DNA of 64,000 nucleotides from Acidobacteriota bacterium. Its GTDB lineage: Bacteria; Acidobacteriota; Terriglobia; Terriglobales; Acidobacteriaceae. Of this stretch, positions 43,564-52,448 are shown piece after piece (the first letter of the stretch is position 1; each line of letters begins with the position of its first letter). The stretch lies in contig JAKAFB010000001.1 of the NCBI GenBank assembly GCA_021818105.1, forward strand, positions 1-64,000. Direction: 5' to 3'. Under the pieces are notes generated by a model. That model was not told where the DNA came from. It saw only the letters and a list, made by a program, of their open reading frames with translations, and ran no database searches. A program made the translations under genes and the position numbers.

Positions 43564-44820
43564 ATGAAGCAGACACGCATTTTTGGCGTCATTACCGCTT
43601 GGACTCTTGCAGTGTGGGGTGTGTGTGCTCAGATGCCACCCGGAGCGGCAAAGGCGAGTGGCTCATGGGTGGCCACCTGGGGCGCCTCACAACAGGTCCC
43701 TGAACCGCAGAATTCCTTGTCTCCCGATGCCCTGAGCGATGTAACCCTGCGGCAGATCTTTCACCTTTCGATTGGCGGTACCGCGCTTCGTGTGCACATT
43801 TCCAACGCATTCGGAACCGATGCGCTGCATGTAACATCCGTCCATGTGGCGCGACCGATTTCGCCTTTGTCGCCGGCCATCCATCCCGCGAGCGATCGCG
43901 CATTGACCTTCGCCGGCAAGGAAGAGATTACCGTGCCGCCTGGTGCCGAGTTTATCTCGGACCCGTTGAAGTACTCTGTCGCGCCCCTCTCGGACCTCGC
44001 GGTGACCTTTCATCTGGATGAGCCTCCAGCACGCCAGACAGGCCATCCAGGATCTCGCGCGACGTCCTACTACGTGCATGGCAACGCGGTCGGCTCGGCC
44101 AATCTTGCGGGTCCGGGACAGGTGGACCACTGGTATCAGATCTCAGAGATTGATGTGCCCGCCACTCCTGGCGCGAGAGCCATTGTTGCCCTCGGTGACT
44201 CCATTACCGACGGCCACGGCGCGACAACCAACGGCAATGACCGCTGGACGGATGTGCTGGCGCAACGGTTGCAGGCTTCCCCGGCCACGCGCGATGTTGG
44301 TGTTTCAAATCAAGGCATAGGAGGCAATCACCTTCTCACGGATGGCCTTGGCCCGAATGTTCTCGCACGCTTTGATCGCGATGTGCTGGCTCCCGCGGGT
44401 GTGCAATGGGTCATCGTGTTCGAGGGAGTGAACGATCTGGGCGGTCTGGCGCGCAACGGCGAGGTGCCTGCGGCCGGGCACGCAGAAAGAGTGCAGCGCG
44501 TGCTGGCAGCTTACGAGCAGATCATCATGCGTGCGCATGCACACGGACTGCGCGTGTACGGTGCCACCATCACGCCTTATGTCGGCTCAAGCTACTATCA
44601 TCCGGGCCCGCTCAGCGAAGCGGACCGTCAGGCAGTCAATCAATGGATTCGCAAGCCGGGGCATTTCGATGCGGTCATCGATTTCGATGCAGTCGTGCGC
44701 GACCCGCAGCAGCCCGATCGGCTTTTGCCGGCCTTTGACTGCGGCGACCACCTGCACCCTTCGCCCGCAGGATACAAGGCAATGGCGGACGCAATTCCCT
44801 TGAGCCTGTTCAGCGAGTAA
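43564..44820 (+). CDS. secreted SGNH/GDSL hydrolase
   Basis: 418 residues with a signal peptide (cut near ...VCAQ). After a beta-rich N-terminal domain (WVATWGASQQVPEP near 35) the SGNH blocks appear in order: IVALGDSITDGHG near 203 (nucleophile Ser, block I), NQGIGGNHLLTDG near 241 (block II Gly), VFEGVNDLGGL near 280 (block III Asn) and DHLHPSPAGY near 395 (block V Asp/His). Likely substrates are acetylated sugars or other esters in the periplasm or outside. It pairs with the divergent CE15 esterase. Confidence 0.9.
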   Translation: MKQTRIFGVITAWTLAVWGVCAQMPPGAAKASGSWVATWGASQQVPEPQNSLSPDALSDVTLRQIFHLSIGGTALRVHISNAFGTDALHVTSVHVARPISPLSPAIHPASDRALTFAGKEEITVPPGAEFISDPLKYSVAPLSDLAVTFHLDEPPARQTGHPGSRATSYYVHGNAVGSANLAGPGQVDHWYQISEIDVPATPGARAIVALGDSITDGHGATTNGNDRWTDVLAQRLQASPATRDVGVSNQGIGGNHLLTDGLGPNVLARFDRDVLAPAGVQWVIVFEGVNDLGGLARNGEVPAAGHAERVQRVLAAYEQIIMRAHAHGLRVYGATITPYVGSSYYHPGPLSEADRQAVNQWIRKPGHFDAVIDFDAVVRDPQQPDRLLPAFDCGDHLHPSPAGYKAMADAIPLSLFSE

Positions 44821-44916
44821 CTGATTCTTGTCATCGGCGCTAGAGCCCTTGCAGAGTGCACGGTTGCCTGTGAGATTCGCGGTGTAACGTCTAGGAAATT
44901 CGGATGGATTTCTGGC

Positions 44917-45096
44917 TCAGCGCGCAATGAAGTACATCAGCCAGCTCAGAACAATCGCGGAGCCGACGAACAGCACAAAGCAGTACAGCCCGTAGCGAAA
45001 CATGCGTCGTGGCGTATCCCGTTGTGTGATGCCGAAGACCACAGAAGCAAAGAGGGCAAAAAGCACCAGCGCGGTGAAGTGAGAAGGGCTGAACAT
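44917..45096 (-). CDS. 59-aa two-helix membrane protein
   Basis: Just under the track cut-off. It reads MFSPSHFTALVLFALFASVV, then a short basic loop (TQRDTPRRMFRYG) and a second helix ending SWLMYFIAR. Its ATG overlaps the upstream stop (TGATG), so it is translated together with the DUF6677-like gene. I do not recognise a family; it is probably a small inner-membrane partner of its neighbour. Confidence 0.75.
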   Translation of the reverse strand: MFSPSHFTALVLFALFASVVFGITQRDTPRRMFRYGLYCFVLFVGSAIVLSWLMYFIAR

Positions 45097-45503
45097 CAGG
45101 CCTTTCTCCCGGTGCGCAGGTTGTGGGCATCCACGGCGGCGATCACGTTCAGCAGACCTGCAACCACGATGAAGCGTGTGCCGTAGTCCGCTGTCGTCAC
45201 CTGCACAGAGTCAGCGCCTAGCCCCAGCACCCGACTGGCGAAGTAGAGGATCCCATTTCCGAGGTCACCCACCAGGCCCAGCATGTCCAGAATGTCGTGG
45301 GCATTGGAATAGACCTTGCCCTGCATGGCGATGCCCAGCGAAAACATGCACAGGATGGACACGGCCAGCAATGCTCCGCGGCCCCACTTGCGCACCAGAA
45401 AGTGGCCCGCGCCGGGCACCAGCCATCCGGCAATCAACGGCAGGTATACAAAACCCGCCATCGAACCCCTGCCGGCGGCATTCTTGTCTGTTGAAGTGAC
45501 CAT
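45096..45503 (-). CDS. small membrane protein, probably DUF6677-like
   Basis: 135 residues from ATG 45503 (preceded by AAGAAGGA), not the longer track start. Helices run at AGWLVPGAGHFLVRKWGRGA (about 20-39) and LLAVSILCMFSLGIAMQG, followed by the FIVVAGLLNVIAAVDAHN end near 115. The GxGHFLxxxxxRG pattern is shared by small TM2-like membrane proteins. From memory this corresponds to a family in acidobacteria named DUF6677; function unknown. It is coupled to the 59-aa gene by TGATG. Confidence 0.7.
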   Translation of the reverse strand: MVTSTDKNAAGRGSMAGFVYLPLIAGWLVPGAGHFLVRKWGRGALLAVSILCMFSLGIAMQGKVYSNAHDILDMLGLVGDLGNGILYFASRVLGLGADSVQVTTADYGTRFIVVAGLLNVIAAVDAHNLRTGRKA

Positions 45504-45568
45504 TCCTTCTTGACTATATCTTACCGGACACGCGGTAGTCCGCGCGGATGGGTGATCCGAACTGCTGG

Positions 45569-46759
45569 CTAAACTCGAACAAGTTCCTTCTGGATGCGGC
45601 CCGTGACCCAAGCTTTGCCCGGGGCCGTCATCATATTCACTTCACTGCGCACGCCAAATTCCGGCAGGTAAATCCCCGGCTCCACAGAGAAGCAGGTGTC
45701 GGCTAGCAGGCGGCGCTCATCATGTGTCTCCAGGTTGTCAAGGTGCGCACCCGGCCCATGGATCTCACGCGCGATGTTGTGTCCTGTGCGGTGTGTGAAG
45801 TACTCCCCCAGGTGCGCCGCCTGGATGACGTTGCGAGCTGCATCGTCCGCCTCATAACCGCAGATGGGCCTGCCCTCGGCAAATGCCGCTTCCACGGCCG
45901 TGATGGCCGCATCGCGCGCTTTGCACACCGTCCGGAAGACCTGCTGCTCGCGCTCAGTGGGTTCGCGGCCAATGACGCCTGTCCAGGTAATGTCATAAAA
46001 CACGCTGTCGGGCTGGTCGAGGCGCCCCCAAATGTCGATGAGGATGAAGTCACCCTCGCGAATCGGTCTGCAATGTTCGGCGGTCGGCTCATAGTGAGAG
46101 TCGGAAGTGTTGGCATTCACGCTCACGTTCGGGCCGTTCTCCCACACAAGCCCTTCACGGCGCATCGCCTCGCTCAGCCATGCTACATGGTCAAACTCTG
46201 TGACCCGGCCGGCAGAACCCTGCGGTGGACGCAGGCGTCGCCCAAGCTCCAGCCAGCCTTCAGCCAGGATTGCGTCAATGGCGCGCTGCGCTGTGGCGTG
46301 CGTAGCCTTCTGTTGTTCGCTGAGTACGGCTTCAAACTGGCTGACGAGATCAGCCGAGCTCACGATGTGTTTGCCTATCCCACGCAGAAACTCCACGGTC
46401 CCGGCATCCACCATGGAAACGTACATGATGGCGTTGTTGGGCGAGTACTGCATGGCAATGCGGTGTGCTCCGCCCAGCATGGCCTCCAGTCCACCTGCCA
46501 GTTCCTGCCAGCTTGAGTAAAGCCCCTTGGTCCCCGGCAGCGCGTCCAGTCGCCCCTGCTCGATGCGATGCACCAGTTTGCGCGGCTCTCCCGCAGCAGG
46601 CACCAAGTAGTACCACCGCCGCGTGACATGAGCCTTCTCATCCAGGCCCAGAATGCGCTCGCCGATGGGATCACGATGGTGATGGTCGTAGAAGAGCCAG
46701 CCGTCAATGCCGGCTTCACGCAAAGCCGCTTGGATCGCCTCAAGGTTCATGCTGGTCAT
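45569..46759 (-). CDS. M24 family metallopeptidase (Xaa-Pro type)
   Basis: 396 residues. An N-terminal creatinase-like domain (about 1-160) precedes the pita-bread catalytic domain. The five metal ligands are visible: Asp in ILIDIWGR near 245, Asp in FYDITWTG near 258, His in THRTGHNIAREIHG near 328, Glu in FSVEPGIYLP near 360 and Glu in GVRSEVNMM near 372. The family removes N-terminal residues before proline or cleaves related bonds; the exact substrate is unknown. ATGs at 46759 and 46750 are both possible starts. Confidence 0.9.
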   Translation of the reverse strand: MTSMNLEAIQAALREAGIDGWLFYDHHHRDPIGERILGLDEKAHVTRRWYYLVPAAGEPRKLVHRIEQGRLDALPGTKGLYSSWQELAGGLEAMLGGAHRIAMQYSPNNAIMYVSMVDAGTVEFLRGIGKHIVSSADLVSQFEAVLSEQQKATHATAQRAIDAILAEGWLELGRRLRPPQGSAGRVTEFDHVAWLSEAMRREGLVWENGPNVSVNANTSDSHYEPTAEHCRPIREGDFILIDIWGRLDQPDSVFYDITWTGVIGREPTEREQQVFRTVCKARDAAITAVEAAFAEGRPICGYEADDAARNVIQAAHLGEYFTHRTGHNIAREIHGPGAHLDNLETHDERRLLADTCFSVEPGIYLPEFGVRSEVNMMTAPGKAWVTGRIQKELVRV

Positions 46760-46865
46760 TCTACGCGCTCAAGGAGCGCACAACAGGGGAGGATCCTCAC
46801 TACCTTACACTTCTCTCAGGGTGCAGGGCGGGTTGTGCTCTGCGCCTGTGCCGGGAAGCAGGTGC

Positions 46866-47225
46866 CTACAACGCGGCCAGCGCGTCGCTTTCACCCTGGA
46901 ACAGACCTGCGTACTTTGTGATACCCACCATGGTGAAGACCTTGATGAAGTGGGGCGAAAGACCAAAGACAAAGACTTTTTGCCCTGCATTGGAAGCCTC
47001 AATCAACATCTGGATCACCAAGGCAATGCCGCTCGAATTGATGTATTCCACCTTGCTAAAGTCCAGCAACACGAGCTTGGCCGAATCCTTCGGCAGCGTT
47101 TGGTATGTGCCAAGGACAGCTTCCTTCGAGGTGCTAGCTATATCGCCCTCAAAGCGTAGTACGGCAACCGGATGCCCGGCAGGGGAAGTAATCTGCTCGA
47201 TGCGCGCCTTCGTTTCGTTCTGCAC
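46866..47225 (-). CDS. rsbV: anti-sigma factor antagonist (STAS, RsbV-like)
   Basis: 119 residues from GTG 47225, after GGAGACACGAGATC. It is a STAS domain with LLDFSKVEYINSSGIALVI near 60-78; the Ser pair before Gly is the phosphorylation site used by RsbW-type kinases. When unphosphorylated it should bind the kinase and free a sigma factor or other target. It is the last of three genes, rsbU-rsbW-rsbV. No sigma gene is adjacent, so the regulated target lies elsewhere. Confidence 0.88.
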   Translation of the reverse strand: MQNETKARIEQITSPAGHPVAVLRFEGDIASTSKEAVLGTYQTLPKDSAKLVLLDFSKVEYINSSGIALVIQMLIEASNAGQKVFVFGLSPHFIKVFTMVGITKYAGLFQGESDALAAL

Positions 47226-47251
47226 GATCTCGTGTCTCCGTATTCCTTGTG

Positions 47252-47698
47252 TTATTCCGACTCCCCGTCCAGCCGAATGACTAGACGGACATAGCTGCTC
47301 TTCCCATCGGTGCCCTTCACCCATTCGGCCTCATCCACGAGAGCCTGAATGAGAAACATCCCCATGCCCCGCGGATCTTCCTCACCATGGATCTTGCGGT
47401 CGATGTTGGGTTTGGGAGGCAGTGTTCTCAGGCCTTTGCCATCGTCAATCACTTTCACTTCCAGCGAGTCACCGCCGGCTGAAAGCACAACGCCGACGGA
47501 GAGGCTCTCATTCAGCCGGTTGCCGTGTTCGATGGCGTTGATGCATGCCTCGGCCACGGCAGTCTTCAGATCCTCGATGCGGTCCTCTTTGAAACCCATC
47601 AGCTTGGCGACGGCCGCGGCAGTGCTCATGGCTACCTTTTCATAGCCGAGCCTGGAGGGTAGCCTCACCTCTACATTTGTGGCCTTCACCTTATTCAT
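47252..47698 (-). CDS. rsbW: serine kinase/anti-sigma factor (RsbW-like ATPase)
   Basis: 148 residues from ATG 47698, which overlaps the rsbU stop by ATGA; the track start is too early. It has a GHKL ATP-binding fold: VAEACINAIEHGNRL near 50 (N-box), IDDGKGLRTLP near 83 (G1) and DPRGMGMFLIQALVDE near 105 (G2). It should phosphorylate the STAS partner and hold a target when the partner is phosphorylated. The order phosphatase, kinase, antagonist makes a compact partner-switching module. Confidence 0.9.
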   Translation of the reverse strand: MNKVKATNVEVRLPSRLGYEKVAMSTAAAVAKLMGFKEDRIEDLKTAVAEACINAIEHGNRLNESLSVGVVLSAGGDSLEVKVIDDGKGLRTLPPKPNIDRKIHGEEDPRGMGMFLIQALVDEAEWVKGTDGKSSYVRLVIRLDGESE

Positions 47699-48882
47699 TC
47701 GTTTGTCTCCGGCACAACTGCTCCCCGGCAAACAGCCATTGCGCTCATATCGTCCGCCTGGGGTCCGCCCTCACCGAAATCTCCAAGGGTAGTCCATAAC
47801 GCATCGAGGATATCATCTGCCTTTTGCGCAGGGCATCTCGAAAACTCCTCCAAGAGCCGTTCCGGACCAAATTCTTCATCCCCTCGAAAAACTTCCGTTA
47901 ATCCATCGGTATAAAACAGGAGCCGGGAACCGGGGGTAAACAGGCATTCCTGGCTGGTGTATCTCATGCCAGGCAGCAGCCCCAACGGGGTCCCTGAGGA
48001 GTCGAACTGGCAGATTTGACCATCCGGCTGCACCAGGAATCCGGGATTATGCCCGGCATTCACCACCTCGACGTGTCCGCTCTCGGGGTGCAGCCGGAGG
48101 AAGATGGCGGTCACGTAGCGTCTGCGCGCCTCTTCTCCCTCGTTCCAGTGGTGCTCATTCATGCGCATGGCCAATTCTTCCATTGACAATCCACTCACCA
48201 CCATTGCTCGAAAGGCCGAGCGGAAGCTTGACGCCATAATGGCCGAGGCCAGCCCTTTGCCGGCCACATCTGCCACAGCCAACAGCAGGCTGTGATCAGG
48301 CAGCTCCACAATGTCCAGATAGTCGCCACCCACCTCGTAACACGTTATGGAGCGGAAACCCAGCGAATAGCCGGGAATGCTGGGCAGTGACTGTGGCAGA
48401 AGCGAGCGCTGAATGTTCCGTGCCGCATCCAGATCCTGCTGCACGCGCGCCCATTGCAGGTTCCGTTCGTGGTTGCGTGCGTTCTCCAGAGCCACCGCTG
48501 CCTGCAGCGCCAGGCCCTCTAGAAAATCCGCTTCATAGATGGTCAAATCGCGGCCGTCTGGCGGTGCCACCAGCAACTCGGTCATGCGGCGCCCCGCGCG
48601 ATCCAACAGGGGATACGCAGGCAGAGCAGCCGTTTCCGCGGTCACATTGTCGCCGATGGAGGGCGGATCTCCATAGCTTAGCCCGGTGCCCAGAAAGGTC
48701 GCTCCGGCCATCTCCAACTCGCGCACCACGATGCGCAGCACCTGCTGCAGCACGTCCTCTTCGCGAATGGTTGAGTGAACCTGCCGCGAAGCCTCCAGCA
48801 GCGCTTGCAGGCGCGCAACCTGCTGTTGCAGGTCAATGGTTTCATCATTGCCTGGCAAGTGAAAACCCGTTGCCATTCCCAT
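47695..48882 (-). CDS. rsbU: GAF-PP2C phosphatase (RsbU/SpoIIE type)
   Basis: 395 residues from ATG 48882 (48876 also possible); the track start is GTG. A short coiled coil (DLQQQVARLQALLEASRQ) leads into a GAF-like sensor (about 40-160). A linker, ARNIQRSLLPQSLPSIPGY near 175, follows, then the PP2C domain: EVGGDYLDIVEL near 205, AVADVAGKGLASAIMASSF near 225 and FYTDGLTEVFRG near 345 (metal-binding Asp residues). It should dephosphorylate RsbV in response to a signal sensed by GAF. Its start lies back to back with the glycosyltransferase. Confidence 0.9.
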   Translation of the reverse strand: MGMATGFHLPGNDETIDLQQQVARLQALLEASRQVHSTIREEDVLQQVLRIVVRELEMAGATFLGTGLSYGDPPSIGDNVTAETAALPAYPLLDRAGRRMTELLVAPPDGRDLTIYEADFLEGLALQAAVALENARNHERNLQWARVQQDLDAARNIQRSLLPQSLPSIPGYSLGFRSITCYEVGGDYLDIVELPDHSLLLAVADVAGKGLASAIMASSFRSAFRAMVVSGLSMEELAMRMNEHHWNEGEEARRRYVTAIFLRLHPESGHVEVVNAGHNPGFLVQPDGQICQFDSSGTPLGLLPGMRYTSQECLFTPGSRLLFYTDGLTEVFRGDEEFGPERLLEEFSRCPAQKADDILDALWTTLGDFGEGGPQADDMSAMAVCRGAVVPETNE

Positions 48883-48961
48883 GACCCCCGTGGCTTCCCA
48901 CTCTAACACGGCAGCCGGGGTTAGGGGGAAACCACCATGTCCGCTGATTTATTCTGCGAAC

Positions 48962-49735
48962 GTGCCCAATACCCTGTCTGTCGCCATGATTGCCATGAAC
49001 GAGGAGGCGAACCTGCCCCGCACGCTGGAGAGCGTGCGCTGGGCCAACGAAATCATTCTCGTTGATTCCGGCTCGAAGGACCGGACAATTGAAATCGCGC
49101 GGTCCTTCGGTGCCAAAACCAGCTACCACGCCTTCGGCGGGCACGGAGAGCAGAAAAACGTTGCCCTTGATTTGTGCACATCAGACTGGATCCTCCTGCT
49201 CGATGCAGACGAGGTCCTCTCCCCGGAACTGCAGGCGGAAATCCGCGAACTGCTGAACGGCCAGCCAAAGTGCGATGCCTACTGGATTCCCCGCCTGAAT
49301 TTTTACTTTGGCAAGTGGATTCGCCACGGTGGTTTCTATCCCGATCACAAGCTGCGGCTCTTCCGGCGTGGCACTGCCCGCTTGAGCGAGGGCGTCGGCC
49401 CGCACAGCACGCCGCAATTCAAGGGGCCGCGCGGCAAGCTGAAACACGATATGCTCCACTACGCCTACCCCACGCTGGCCATTTATCTGGAGCACATGAA
49501 CCGCTATAGCAGCGAAATTGCCAAGCTCCTATACCAGTGCGGCCGTACCAGCCGATCCCTTCCGGTGTTCGTTTGGAACGCTATCCTGAACCCGGCGGCT
49601 ACGTTTATCTATAACTATTTCTTCCGATTAGGCTTTCTTGATGGCCGCGAAGGCCTGCTGCTGCACCTGAACCACTCCGTCTATATCCACTGGAAGTTCA
49701 TCAAGGCGTGGTGGCTTAGCCAGGGCAGGGAATAG
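48962..49735 (+). CDS. glycosyltransferase family 2 (WaaE/KdtX-like)
   Basis: 257 residues if it starts at GTG 48962, where homology begins (VPNTLSVAMIAMNEE); the ATG at 48881 would overlap rsbU and add an unconvincing leader. GT-A features are NEEANLPRTLESVRWA, IILVDSGSKDRTIEIA near 27-42, HGEQKNVALDLCTSDW near 60 and LLLDADEVLSPEL near 78 (DxD). WaaE-like enzymes add glucose to the lipopolysaccharide inner core, so a role in cell-surface glycan synthesis is likely. The C-terminus has a membrane-associated hydrophobic stretch. Confidence 0.85.
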   Translation: MPNTLSVAMIAMNEEANLPRTLESVRWANEIILVDSGSKDRTIEIARSFGAKTSYHAFGGHGEQKNVALDLCTSDWILLLDADEVLSPELQAEIRELLNGQPKCDAYWIPRLNFYFGKWIRHGGFYPDHKLRLFRRGTARLSEGVGPHSTPQFKGPRGKLKHDMLHYAYPTLAIYLEHMNRYSSEIAKLLYQCGRTSRSLPVFVWNAILNPAATFIYNYFFRLGFLDGREGLLLHLNHSVYIHWKFIKAWWLSQGRE

Positions 49736-49762
49736 CTCCTGCAGTTCCGCTGCCCCGCACCA

Positions 49763-50242
49763 CTAAATGTGGCAGTGAGAGAGGCCGCGCTTCTCCAGAT
49801 ACCGCTGGTGATAATCCTCTGCGCGCCAGAACGTCTGCGCAGGCTCAACCTTCGTCACAATGCGCTTAGGCTTGTAACGTCCCTCGGTGGTCAATTGCTC
49901 AATCTTCTCGCGCGCCGCCGCTTCCTGCTCTGGGGAGTGGAAGAAAATAGCCGAGCGGTACTGCGTGCCCCAGTCTGGTCCCTGCCGATTGAGGGTAGTC
50001 GGGTCGTGGAGCGAGAAAAATGCGTCTAGCAACTGCTCGTAGCCTACCCGCTCCGTGTCGAACTCCAGTTCCACCACCTCAGCGTGCCCGGTCTGGTCCG
50101 TGCACACGTCCTTGTAGGTGGGCTGATCCAGCGTGCCGCCTTCATAGCCCACCGCGGTTGAAGTTACACCGGGGATGGAGGCGAAAGCCGCCTCCACTCC
50201 CCAGAAACATCCGGCTGCAAACGTCGCCTTTTCGATGCTCAT
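49763..50242 (-). CDS. msrA: peptide methionine-S-sulfoxide reductase
   Basis: 159 residues from ATG 50242 ([15 protein letters not shown]). [10 protein letters not shown] holds the catalytic Cys of Msr[25 protein letters not shown] near 32-55 and [12 protein letters not shown] near 95 are also family signatures. It repairs oxidised methionine (S epimer) in the cytoplasm, using thioredoxin. The longer track ORF adds an unrelated leader. It is convergent with the glycosyltransferase. Confidence 0.97.
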   Translation of the reverse strand: MSIEKATFAAGCFWGVEAAFASIPGVTSTAVGYEGGTLDQPTYKDVCTDQTGHAEVVELEFDTERVGYEQLLDAFFSLHDPTTLNRQGPDWGTQYRSAIFFHSPEQEAAAREKIEQLTTEGRYKPKRIVTKVEPAQTFWRAEDYHQRYLEKRGLSHCHI

Positions 50243-50294
50243 GGCAGATAGGATGCCACAGCCTCGAGTTGGGAGCAGCTTTTGTTCCGCGCTT

Positions 50295-51056
50295 TCATGC
50301 CTGTAATGGGGCTGTCTCCTCCACCCTCGCGGCACCGTCAGCGAGTGTGGCAGAGAGTGCGCGCAACAGCGCTGCGCCGTCACCGCGATAGGCGCTGCCG
50401 TGCTGGCAGGCCAGTATAGCCGGTTGCAGCGCCGCCAGCCGCTCCAGGATCGTCGACGTGCTGGTTGCGTGCGCGTAGTAGTCCATCATTCCGCGCATGG
50501 ATTCGCTTGCCGTCAGCACCTCTGACTCTGTCACCGCTGGCATTTTGGAGCCCGGCTGCGTAAACAGGTCGCCACAGAGCAGTGTCTTGGTGGAGACATC
50601 GAAGAGAATGCCGCAATCCCAGCCGTGCGGGACGTGCGGTGTGTACAGCCACTTCATCCTGCGGTTGCCAATCGAGAACTCTTCGCCGTCGGCGAAACCT
50701 CGTGCCGGGCGGCGGGCGAAATCATTCAGCGATGTGAGTACGCCGACCTCGGTGCCGAATGGCGTGGCTGCGGGGGCAACGTCGAGCAGTTCGTTGAGCG
50801 CACCATACTCGTCGCCCTCAAAGTGCGAACCGCCGATCCAGCGCAGCTTCTCTACGGGCATCACCTTCCCGATGGCTTCCAGCGTTATGGGGAAGAGCTT
50901 TCGATATCCGGCATGAAAAAGCATGGGTTCCTCATCGAGGATGAGGTAGGAGTTGAAGGTAAACCCGCCGGGGATCACATCCATTGGGGTGCAGATGCGG
51001 TAGATCCCGGCCGCAACCTCATCAACGCGGGTACCTGTTTCCAGATTGGTAATCAT
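50295..51056 (-). CDS. ODP-type metallo-beta-lactamase-fold protein
   Basis: 253 residues from ATG 51056, seven bases after AAGGAG. It has a metallo-beta-lactamase fold of the flavodiiron-protein (ODP) type. [13 protein letters not shown] near 80 gives H-x-E-x-D ligands instead of HxHx[15 protein letters not shown] near 145, CGDLF near 165 supplies Asp, and [12 protein letters not shown] near 220 supplies the last His. Such proteins bind a di-iron site and sense or reduce O2, NO or related species. No flavodoxin domain is fused. It is divergent from the sigma factor. Confidence 0.88.
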   Translation of the reverse strand: MITNLETGTRVDEVAAGIYRICTPMDVIPGGFTFNSYLILDEEPMLFHAGYRKLFPITLEAIGKVMPVEKLRWIGGSHFEGDEYGALNELLDVAPAATPFGTEVGVLTSLNDFARRPARGFADGEEFSIGNRRMKWLYTPHVPHGWDCGILFDVSTKTLLCGDLFTQPGSKMPAVTESEVLTASESMRGMMDYYAHATSTSTILERLAALQPAILACQHGSAYRGDGAALLRALSATLADGAARVEETAPLQA

Positions 51057-51117
51057 TTCCGATCTCCTTGTTTTGGCTGGACTGGATCGCAGATGGCTGT
51101 CCGTGCCCACAACCCGG

Positions 51118-51148
51118 ATGTGTAACGAGGAGGCCGTCCGTTACACAT
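51118..51148. promoter_or_regulatory. perfect 10-bp inverted repeat, candidate operator
   Basis: ATGTGTAACG, 11 bases, then CGTTACACAT: perfect arms whose centres are 21 bp apart (two helical turns). This is the classic layout for a dimeric regulator. It lies between the divergent ODP-type gene and the ECF sigma gene, so it could control both. Confidence 0.6.
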
Positions 51149-51175
51149 ATTTACGTGGTGATTTACAGTGTCACC

Positions 51176-51721
51176 ATGTACGTGGATCTGGATGATGCCG
51201 AACTGGTGCGCCTGATAGGTTCGGGAAGCGATCGAGAGGCCGAGGCGGAGTTGTTTCGTCGCATGGCGCCGCGCATTCGGCTCTATGGCCTGCGCCACCT
51301 GCGAGAGGAGCAGGCCGCGCAGGACCTGGTGCAGCAGGTGATGATCACCGTGTTGGAAGCGCTGCGTGAGGGGCGTCTGCGCGAGCCGGAAAAGCTGGCA
51401 GCGTTTGTTTTGGGCACATGTCGCATGACGGTCCTGAATACGCGCCGCAGCGACCAACGGAAGCAGCGCCTGCTGGAGCAGTTTGGAGTGGATATGTTGA
51501 CGCCCGCCGAGGCATCCGTTCCGCAGCTCGACCGTGAGCATCTGGAACGCTGTTTGCAGGGTCTGAAAGAGCGGGAGCGATCGGTAGTAGTCATGAGTTT
51601 CTATGCAGAACAATCCGGCGCCGAGGTCGCCGGCGTTCTCGGTGTATCCGAGGCCAATGTGCGCGTGATTCGCCACCGCGCCATTCATCAACTGCGCGAT
51701 TGCATGGGGGTCGGCCTATGA
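51176..51721 (+). CDS. ECF-type sigma-70 factor
   Basis: 181 residues from ATG 51176 (MYVDLDDAELVRLIG). Region 2 spans about 10-80 (AAQDLVQQVMITVLEALREG is the region 2.3/2.4-like part). Region 4 ends the protein (VAGVLGVSEANVRVIRHRAIHQLRD, a helix-turn-helix). It is the short two-domain layout of extracytoplasmic-function sigma factors. The next gene, with a Zn-type anti-sigma N-terminus, overlaps it by ATGA, so they form a sigma/anti-sigma pair. The GTG 18 bases upstream is an alternative start. Confidence 0.9.
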   Translation: MYVDLDDAELVRLIGSGSDREAEAELFRRMAPRIRLYGLRHLREEQAAQDLVQQVMITVLEALREGRLREPEKLAAFVLGTCRMTVLNTRRSDQRKQRLLEQFGVDMLTPAEASVPQLDREHLERCLQGLKERERSVVVMSFYAEQSGAEVAGVLGVSEANVRVIRHRAIHQLRDCMGVGL

Positions 51722-52299
51722 ACTGCCCGAATCCGATTGACGCTGCAATTCTGGCCGACTACTGGATGTCCGCGCTGACCGGGCCTGAGGAAGAAAGCGT
51801 TGAGGAGCACCTGCTGGGCTGCGGACTGTGCAGTGCGCGACTTGGAGAAATCATTGCGCTGGTCGATGCCGTGCGGAAGCTTGCGCGCGAAGGATCGCTG
51901 CGCATGGTAATCAGCGAAGGCGTCCTGAAGCGCGCCCGGGGAGAAGGTCTGGCGGTCAGGGAGTATGCTCCGCCGAAGGGTGGGAGCGTGCAATGCACCG
52001 TGACTGCGGACGACGCCTTGTTGATTGCGCGATTGGCCGCCGACATGACCGGGGCAAGACGCGTGGATCTCGCTCTCTGCGACAAGACCGGCGCGGAGAT
52101 GCTCCGGCTCTCGGATATTCCTGTTCGGTCAGAACCGGCGGAAGTGATCCTTCAGGAGTCCATTACCTTTGCCAAGGCCGCGCCGGACAACGTGATGATT
52201 GTGCGGCTTGTGGCTTGCGATGAGTCTGGCGGTGAGAGGCTGCTGGGCGAGTACACCTTCAACCATAAGCGCTCGCTGCCGGGCAAAGGCGCATGGTAG
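51718..52299 (+). CDS. putative zinc-finger anti-sigma factor
   Basis: 193 residues from ATG 51718, overlapping the sigma stop by 4 bases. The N-terminal DYWMSALTGPEEESVEEHLL then GCGLCSARLG gives the H-x3-C-x2-C core of ZAS anti-sigma domains. The C-terminal 120 residues have no membrane helix and no family I recognise; they alternate strands (VDLALCDKTGAEMLRL near 110) and may be a cytoplasmic sensor. It is likely to hold the sigma factor inactive until a redox or other signal acts. Confidence 0.78.
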   Translation: MNCPNPIDAAILADYWMSALTGPEEESVEEHLLGCGLCSARLGEIIALVDAVRKLAREGSLRMVISEGVLKRARGEGLAVREYAPPKGGSVQCTVTADDALLIARLAADMTGARRVDLALCDKTGAEMLRLSDIPVRSEPAEVILQESITFAKAAPDNVMIVRLVACDESGGERLLGEYTFNHKRSLPGKGAW

Positions 52300-52448
52300 G
52301 CGAGCAGAAACGCATCCCCCGCAGAGAATGAAAGGCATGTGGCTGGCCGTTCGCTCCGGCGTCGGCCGCAATGAGTTTGCCCTCGCCGCTGTACTCACGG
52401 GTACAGATAGCGAGGGCAAGGTGGCTGAAGAGAATGACGCTGGTTCGC

